From: Mermis nigrescens
Lineage: Eukaryota; Nematoda; Enoplea; Mermithida; Mermithidae
DNA length: 64,000 bases
Assembly: GCA_036768485.1 (NCBI GenBank)
Contig: JAVLUZ010000766.1
Coordinates: 62,001 to 126,000 of the forward strand
Direction: 5' to 3'
The notes below the pieces were generated by a model, which saw nothing but the letters and a program-made list of their open reading frames with translations, ran no database searches and was not told the origin of the DNA. Within the stretch, counting starts at the first letter, position 1. Each line of letters starts with the position of its first letter. A program made the translations under genes and the position numbers. Shown here in pieces: positions 57,339-64,000 of this stretch.

Positions 57339-57890
57339 ATAGTCTGTTTCATTTATCCGAGAGCTTTTTCAGCGAATCTTTTCCGAGGCTACAGTAACTA
57401 CATCTTCTTTACTTACTTTAGGTCATTTAGAGATCTTTGTAGCTACAATAGGAAGGAGGGGTTTTCAATACAATTTTTTACGGCATAATTCATTCTCGCC
57501 TTTCAGCAGATCATGCAACATGCGGATAGAATTTGTGCATTCAGTCTTGTCATAAATCAACCGTTAAACACAATAGACTAGCATTTTGAACATAGCCGGA
57601 AATTTCTGCTTAGCGTAGTGGTAGAACGTCTGCTTGTCGTCGAAGCAACGCGGGTTCGATTCTTGCTGCAAGACTTTTATTTAGCGCACGTACTGTAGTA
57701 TGTCACAGCACTGTTTAGATGCCTGAATTAAGTCTATATGCACGGTTTAGTGCATCAAAAATGAAAGATGGTGGCCGCTCGCCCCCACTCAACGTTTATG
57801 CCGAGTTACTGTAAATCACCTAGTTAGGCATACTGTAGCCTTCAGAAAAACTTTGCTGAAAAAGCTTTCGAATAAATGAAACGGACTATA
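57339..57890. mobile_element. TIR element ATAGTC...GACTAT carrying a tRNA-like segment
   Basis: About 55 bp at the left (ATAGTCTGTTTCATTTATCC, then AGCTTTTTCAGC) recur inverted at the right (57835-57890). Element length about 552 bp. The ends overlap TA dinucleotides, so a mariner-like TA target is possible. No transposase. Confidence 0.65.
57605..57675 (+). tRNA. tRNA-like sequence or tRNA pseudogene (anticodon-position CGT)
   Basis: A-box-like TAGCGTAGTGG and B-box GGTTCGATTC are correctly spaced. A perfect 5-bp anticodon stem (TGCTT/AAGCA) encloses loop GTCGTCG, and a 5-bp T stem (GCGGG/CTTGC) encloses TTCGATT. The acceptor stem pairs at only five of seven positions, the variable loop is two bases and position 37 is C, so it is probably a pseudogene or the head of a SINE rather than a working tRNA-Thr. 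Confidence 0.4.
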
Positions 57891-58690
57891 GGTATTTTCG
57901 CGGATTGTTAAAATTCTGTTTTTAAATACATTTCGTCCTTTGCTTGATCTGTTATCATGAATAAATGTCGGTTCATTGAAGAACGTCGTTAAAGATGAGT
58001 TGATGAGTTTGCCCCCCCTTCCATCGAGTCTTGGCCCCTTTTTACCTTGTAAAACAGTTTGAAACCGATTTCGGAATTTTTCTACATTTAAAATTTGGCC
58101 CTCCCACATCCAGTCAGAAATGCATGTGGGGAGTTGAGGGTCTTGGACCCAGGAATTGGAAAATTTGAAATTTTCTCGGAAAAATAAAGCAAGACGAAGG
58201 CGAAAACGGATGAAAATCGAAAATTTTCTCAAAAAGTACTTCAAATTGACCAGAAACTTGGTAAGAACGTGATTTTTGCGATAGTTCAGCGCTTAAAAAA
58301 GTTTTTGAGGTCATTTTCGCACAAAAAAGCTCAATTCTTGACCCCCACACCGGTTGATCCCCCCAGATCGGTCATGATCATGATGCGCATTTATAATTGA
58401 ATGTATCTCAATGCTTAAATTCAAAAACTGCTCATCTTCAAAGGTTTTTTTCAGAGAGTTTCTGTTGTATCGGCTCGGCGGTAATTATTACTAAAATTCA
58501 TGTGGAGTCTGTCAATTAAAATTCTCAATATCAAGCTGAACGAGGTTGATTCAAAGCCAACATCATATGTTTTTACTGGAATACATCGAAATATTTCAAC
58601 AAGAATACAAATTTGGCGCCGAATGTTAGCATAGCACCAAATCAGAAGCCGGAAAAAACATTCAAAAAAGAAGTGTAAGGGGGTGGTGGT
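57891..58690. other. Unannotated DNA
   Basis: A 142-codon minus-strand frame at 57816-58244 has no recognisable domain and partly overlaps repeat-like sequence (also similar to 52690-52990). No gene is called. Confidence 0.35.
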
Positions 58691-58693
58691 GAC

Positions 58694-58960
58694 AAAACCT
58701 GGGCTTGGGGGTTTGGAGGGAGTAGGAACACCCCCTTAGAAGGCCAAAGCTCCCGCCCCCGAAAGCAAAATACACCCCTCCCCAGAATTCAATTTTTGAA
58801 TTTTTTTTTGTTTTTTTTCGAAATTTTTAAATGCTAATGGATAGTGCTCGATGAGAAACGTTGAAAAGTGGTGTTTTTCGCCATACCATCATTTTTAAGA
58901 CCCTTTTTTGACCTTTGAAAAATCTAGCACCCGCCTCCTCCCATATTTTGGTGCTTCCTA
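58694..58960 (+). mobile_element. hAT-like MITE, TSD GTGGTGAC
   Basis: 267 bp with diverged ends (AAAACCTGGGC, GTGCTTCCTA) but an exact 8-bp duplication at 58686-58693 and 58961-58968. Confidence 0.85.
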
Positions 58961-59174
58961 GTGGTGACTACTTTAAGCTACCTTAGCAAAATCCGATTAT
59001 CTAAACAATTAAGTCAACCTAGACTAACTTAAATTTTCCAAGCAATGTAAGCAAGTATGATTTGTGTTGAAAATAATTCGGCGTTGCCAAAATCACCGTA
59101 TTAAAATACACGTTTTTACCTCAAACTTTGTGGATTATGTCCAAGACGGTTGTAGCGTAAACGCGCAGACCGTT

Positions 59175-60154
59175 AGATATTTGGGCCAACCCGTAAATCC
59201 TACTAGTGTTTCCCCCGGTTGGGAGAAACGTTTCTCCCATCAAAATTTCCCCCGGAGGGAGAAACGTTTCTCTGGGGAGAAACGTTTCTCCCATCAAAAT
59301 TTTTCCCGGTGGGAGAAACGTTTCTCCCGGGGTGTGGTTACCTATACATAATGATTTCGCCGTTTCTCCCGTTTCTCCCAGGCTCCGGGTGTGGTCACCT
59401 ATGCTTATCATGGTTTCGCCGTTTCTCCCGTTTATCCCAGTCTCCGGGTTTGGTTACCTATACTTATCATGGTTTCGCCGTTTCTCCCGTTCCTCCCAGG
59501 CTCCGGGTGTGGTTACCTATACTTATCATGGTTTCGCCGTTTCTCCCAGTCTCCGGGTGTGGTTACCTATACTTATCATGGTTTCGCCGTTTCTCCCGTT
59601 TCTCTCAGGCTCCCGGTGTGGTTACCTATGCTGATCATGGTTTCGCCGTTTCTCCCGTTTCTCTCGGACTCCGGGTGTGGTTCCCATCAAAATTTCTCCC
59701 GGTTGGAGAAAGGTTTCTCCCGGGAGAAACGTTTATCCGGGTGTGCTTACCTATGCTTATCTTGGTTTCGCCGTTTCTCCCGTTTCTCCCAGGCTCCCGG
59801 TGTGGTTACCTATGCTTATCATGGTTTCGCCGTTTCTCCCGTTTCTCCCAGTCTCCGGGTGTGGTTACCTATACTTATCATGGTTTCGCCGTTTCTCCCG
59901 TTTCTCTCAGGCTCCCGGTGTGGTTACCTATGCTGATCATGGTTTCGCCGTTTCTCCCGTTTCTCCCGGACTCCGGGTGTGGTTACCTATGCGTATCACG
60001 GTTTCGTCGTTTCTTCCTTTTCTCCCAGGCTCCGGGTGTTGTTACTTATGATTGTCATGGTCCAGGCTCCGTAATGGTTACCTATGCTTATCATGATATT
60101 TCTTTCTCACTATCTCTTTTCATTAGTAGGATTTACGGGTAGGGCCAGAAATTT
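59175..60154. mobile_element. TIR element with internal tandem arrays
   Basis: The element is 59183-60146. Left end GGGCCAACCCGTAAATCC and right end (inverted) GGCCCTACCCGTAAATCC share ACCCGTAAATCCTA. Flanks AGATATTT and AGAAATTT match at seven of eight, a hAT-like duplication. Inside, palindromes GGGAGAAACGTTTCTCCC occupy 59215-59335, then a ~60-bp tandem array to about 60080. No transposase. Confidence 0.8.
59340..60080 (+). repeat. ~60-bp tandem repeat array (about 11 units)
   Basis: The unit contains TTTCGCCGTTTCTCCC, CAGGCTCCGGGTGTGG and TTACCTATACTTATCATGG, with spacings of 51-60 bp. A palindrome block interrupts it at 59690-59745. Because most units are a multiple of three without stops, all three + frames stay open (up to 307 codons); these are not proteins. 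Confidence 0.9.
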
Positions 60155-60649
60155 TACCTAAAGAAATGTTTGACTGCTTTGGGTTGAATTCAGACATCCC
60201 TTCTTTAAGGTTTGATAATAAACTTTTTATCACAAATACTCAGGGTGTTCTGAAAAAAATCATTAACTTGGCTTTCAGTATGCATGTTATGGAACAGAAA
60301 AAAGATTTATTTACCACTCAGAGAAAAATTTCAGCGTGTTATTCAATGCATGGAGTTATTTGATCGCTTTAGTCACACTCAAAAACCGAATTTTTCTTTT
60401 GTCGCTCTTCCATTTTCAAAATCATAACTTGTCTGCTGAATAAAATTTATATGATCAGACAGTCGGGCTGTGGTAATTTAAGCCAATTTCCGCTTGAATC
60501 ACAGAACAAAGCTGGCTTAAAATATATTATTTTTGCTCAAAGATAATTATTTATACCTGTTTTTAATAATTAAAAATAAAACATAGAAAAGATTAGAAGA
60601 AATTTCGAAAAATCTTTTAGATGTAAACATGCTCAAATCTATAGTCTGT

Positions 60650-61300
60650 TTCATACAAGTTCGGTCATAAATTTTGAAGCTATCTCCAACAATAAGCTGA
60701 CAGATTGCTCAGATTCGTAATCCTGGCATCACATGGAACATTTTGAAAAATAATTAAGCTTCTGCAATGCTCTGAAACTAAATTTACTTTTCAGCGTAAA
60801 GCTTACATAACTACTGCGTGTAAAGAAATCATACAGTCAGATTCGTAGTCCTAACCTTACGGAACAGATTTTGAAAAATTCATCTTTTGCAACGCTCTAG
60901 AAGTAAAATAAATTTGTAGTGTCAATTAGACATTTACAATAAATCAATAGTGCAATTTTTACACAACTACTGGGTGTAGAGATAACTGAGAGTCAGTTTC
61001 ATAATTCTGACGCTAGTAGAACATATTTAAAGAAAAATCGAGCTTCCGCTAGGCTCTAGAACTAAAGTTAATCTGCAATGTGAATTGTACATGCCTACAG
61101 AGTGTAAAGAAGATTTCGAGCGGATTCGTAATTCTGATTTTACTCTGCTATTACGATCAACAATTATGAAAAAATTTTTCACCACATTGGCTTGATGATA
61201 AATCAATATTAGATGTATACCACTTTACACAACTATTTAGTGTAAACGAACGCGCCTAACTAGCGTATCACGTTCGATGTCTGGTACATTCCAAGACTTA
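60650..61300 (+). repeat. ~140-bp satellite array
   Basis: About four units (GTGTAAAG...CAGATTCGTAATCCTGRC...TTTTGAAAAA) in the same order as 40080-40660. 60155-60649 has no recognised feature. Confidence 0.75.
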
Positions 61301-62350
61301 ATCTCATGTCCAGACTCATAACCGGAGAATTTGGCAGAAAAAACAAGACAGAAACACGTTTAACATACCCAATTTTCGGCTTTACACCTCTCGAAAAAGC
61401 TAAATATTGATATTGAACGCAATTTGTTGTGACGTATACCCCTACGAAAGTACTTTATTTTATTTCATTCGACCTATTTCAACTTCTGAATGGAGAAAGT
61501 GGCGAACAAAAATAAGGGACAAAAACGTATTTTCTACTATCCAACACATTGTAAACTAACTCAACTCCCGATTGAGTTCGAGTATAAAGAAATTCGGCTT
61601 ATGCCGGTTTGTAGCCTTTAAATCGTAGTACGTTTGTATGTGGTGAACTTCTGTTCCGCAAGATGTTTGAGATATTTACAAATCAAAACAATAGGGAAAA
61701 ACGTGTTTTTTCGTTCATTTTACACCCCTGATTTAGAAATTTACACTCCCATTAATAACTCGATTAGTGTTTTTTGAGCGCAGTTTCTGCGACGTGTATC
61801 CCTTAGAATGTACTTCATTTCTGTTTTATTCAATTTATCCCAACTTATAAGCGGAAAAGTTGCAAGAGAAATCTTAGACAAAATCTGTTTTGTGCACCAG
61901 CACTAGAGTGTAAAGTTTAAACCCCTTAATCTAACTCCTGTATTCAGTGTACAAAAGATTGCTGGTAAGCAGAAAATAGCTTTTAAGCCGAAGTACACTT
62001 CATACTGAACAAATCTCTCAGTACTCATAACCGGAGTTGTTGGCAGACATCAAGAAGGCAAAAACGCAACCAAAATCTGTCTGTACACCCACTGATTTTT
62101 ACACTCTTTGCACTCCCTATTAAGGACTAATGCGAAATTCAGAAAAAACAATAAAACGATATCTGAAGGATTTTTTCCTCTACAAATCTATGTCATTAAA
62201 TTGCGTGGGTCATTTATTCTGTGTTGTCCACAAGCTTCGGAAAAAAGTGACAATATTTGCCATATATTATAACGTTACACCAAAACTTTACACATTCTTT
62301 ACACAGTCGGTGTTCAGTGTAAAGAAAAACAAAAAAACAACGGCAGCGAT
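61300..62350 (+). repeat. Left arm of a large inverted repeat
   Basis: Units with CATGTCCAGACTCATAACCG, CACCTCTCGAAAAAGC and TTCATTCGACCTATTTCAAC run on +. The reverse complement of 63800-64000 matches 61310-61510 closely. Confidence 0.8.
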
Positions 62351-62950
62351 TTTTTTTATTAACTTTCTTCTAAGAAAACCATATCTTCAAAATTTGTCCC
62401 GTTCTAGCTCTAGGGGGCTCTAGAATTCGCGTCCGCTGTGATAAACATATAAGAAAAAATGTGGCCAAGTATATTATTTGTAGCGCTATCGCGCTACCTA
62501 TGATATGAATCTTTACCAGCTCATTTGTGGGAAGTTTAATTACCGTTGCTTGTCGTTTGCATGCTTTAGAAAATTTATCAAAAAACACAAAAGTTTTGCC
62601 CACCATCATTACTTTACAAGTCTGAAAACACATATCTTTCAAACTGACAATATATCAATCCCAGCAAGTTATGCATTTTTATCAAATAAACATGCATAGA
62701 AAGTGCCCTACATACCTAGCTATTCATGAGAATCAAAATTTTTATTATTTTTACAAATAAAAATTTGGATCCGCTCAGCTGAGCCCAGCTTCATAAGAAC
62801 GTTGAAACACTGAATGCAAATGCTTACACTGGTTTTACGACGATTTATTTATCACAGGTAGCGCGTTAGCGCGTACCTATAACATACTTAAACCACCCTA
62901 TAAAGTGACTCCCCTACAGTTACAACGTGACACTTTTTTGCTGGGCGGTC
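62350..62950. other. Spacer between inverted satellite arms
   Basis: The GTAGCGCTATCGCGCTACC hairpin-like word at about 62481-62500 has an inverted counterpart at about 62857-62876. The block TGATAAACATATAAGAAAA is shared with 20236. No gene recognised. Confidence 0.5.
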
Positions 62951-62979
62951 TTTTAAAGACGAATAATAAAAAATTCGAT

Positions 62980-64000
62980 GTAGCCATGTTTTTTTATTTT
63001 TTTACACATCTACACGGTGTGTAAAGAGCGTGTAAAGTTTTACTGTAATATTATGACATATAGTTTTTTGAAATTTTGGTCGGTCACACGACTATTCTAC
63101 TTCATTTTCGCATTCTGTTTCATCTGGTTTTTTTAAATCGTAGACAATTTAATAAGCTCAACGGTGCCTTTTTTGAAGAGTGACTTATTTTAAGAGTGGC
63201 AGTGTAAAGAGTGTAAAGAATCTGAGGGTGAAAAAACACGTTTTGACCTCGTTTTTATCTGCCAACAACTCCGGCTATGAGTCTCAAGAAATTTTTTTCG
63301 ATAAAAATGTACTACGACTCAAGGGCTCAGTATGGTTTACCAGCAAATTGTTTTACACTTAATACATATAGTAAGTTTAAACTTTTCACTCTAGTAGACA
63401 GTGTAAAAAACAGCTTTTGTCTCGGATTTCTCTGCCAACTTCTCCGGTTATAAGTTGGGACAAAGTGAATAAAATAAAAATGAAGTAGGTGTCAAGAGGT
63501 AGAAGTCGCAGGAAACCGCGTTTAAAAAATTCAATATTGAGTTACTTTTGAAGGTGTAAAGTTCGAAATCATGGTTGTAACATCGGGCGAAAAAATACGT
63601 TTTTTTCCCTTTTACGATTGGTCAGTGTCTCAAATAAGATGCCGAACACAAGTTTTCCATACACAAACGTACCACGATGCAAAGGCTACCATGCGGCCCA
63701 AACCGAATTTCTTTACACTCAATAGGGAGTTGAGTTCAATTTTTAACGTTTACAATGTGATGGATGGTGAAAAAATACGTTTATGTCCATTTCTTTGTTC
63801 GCCAGTCTCTCCGCTTAGAAATTAGGATAAGTCGAATAGAATAAAACTAAAATACTTTCAAAGGGGTAAAAATCAAATTAAATTGTATTTATTCATAAAA
63901 ATATTGAGTTTTTCCGGTAGGTGTAAAGTCAAAAATCGAGGGTGTTAAACGTATTTCTGTCTTGTTTTTTTGGCCAACTTCTCCGCTTATGAGTCTAGAC
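62980..64000 (-). repeat. Right arm of a large inverted repeat
   Basis: Same satellite units on the minus strand (for example CCAACTTCTCCGCTTATGAG at 63972-63991). The array continues past the window edge. Frames of 60-84 codons are repeat-derived. Confidence 0.8.

Noticed and set aside
57816..58244. 142-codon minus-strand frame
   Set aside because: No known domain, overlaps the end of a TIR element, and parts recur in the region around 52690-52990.
59340..60080. CRISPR-like regular repeats
   Set aside because: Units are contiguous and homologous along their whole length, with no unique spacers, in a eukaryotic transposon.
59219..60142. 307-codon + strand frame, the longest in the window
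   Set aside because: It runs through the ~60-bp tandem array, all three frames are open there and the peptide just repeats the unit.

Overview
The window is nuclear DNA from a metazoan, almost certainly an invertebrate. It is AT-rich and gene-poor, its coding sequence is split by introns of 1 to 4 kb, and it is saturated with transposable elements. No operons, ribosome binding sites, CRISPR arrays or other prokaryotic features are present. The one gene I can name is a mitochondrial mTERF-domain protein, best matched to MTERF4. It lies on the + strand in four exons between 14358 and 24748, with matching splice phases, an N-terminal presequence and an acidic C-terminal tail. A second, unrecognised + strand gene is represented by exon-like segments near 46478, 50704 and 54380-54861.

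Layout. 1-1056: a repeat element built from GGAATAA and GACAGAA motifs. 2958-3230: a C-rich minisatellite. 3290-9240: a decayed minus-strand CR1/Jockey-like LINE, split at 6315-9133 by a hAT-like element with a perfect 8-bp target duplication. 10000-12488: another hAT-like element, with a younger MITE nested in it. 12649-13225: a foldback element built on a TGTACA palindrome. 14358-24748: MTERF4, its introns packed with repeats. 26590-26894: a broken type-B DNA polymerase relic. 28408-40376: two tandem copies of a segmental duplication (A about 5.0 kb, B about 6.0 kb) in which several insertions exist in only one copy, so occupied and empty sites can be read directly. 41078-41695: a broken packaging-type ATPase on the minus strand, like those of Polinton/adintovirus-type elements, lying inside roughly 5 kb of degenerate ~140-bp satellite. 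46.5-54.9 kb: the second gene. 57339-57890: an inverted-repeat element carrying a tRNA-like sequence. 59183-60146: a TIR element whose interior is a ~60-bp tandem array. 60.6-64.0 kb: the ~140-bp satellite family again, folded into a large inverted repeat.

Two themes stand out. First, at least 17 copies of a ~230-270 bp hAT-like MITE (ends CATA/CACA...TGGGC, 8-bp target duplications) occur from 11 kb to 59 kb, two of them sharing one target. Second, several otherwise unrelated elements each carry their own dense array of a short palindromic word near their ends (GGCCGAGG, TACCCGGG, CCCCGG, AAGTGTCCGG, GAGAAACGTTTCTC, TGTACA). A separate short hairpin, GGCGC-NNN-GCGCC, recurs at a dozen or more places. 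In the duplicated block one copy has it and the other lacks exactly those 14 bases.

All identifications come from reading the sequence and its translations; no database search was possible.
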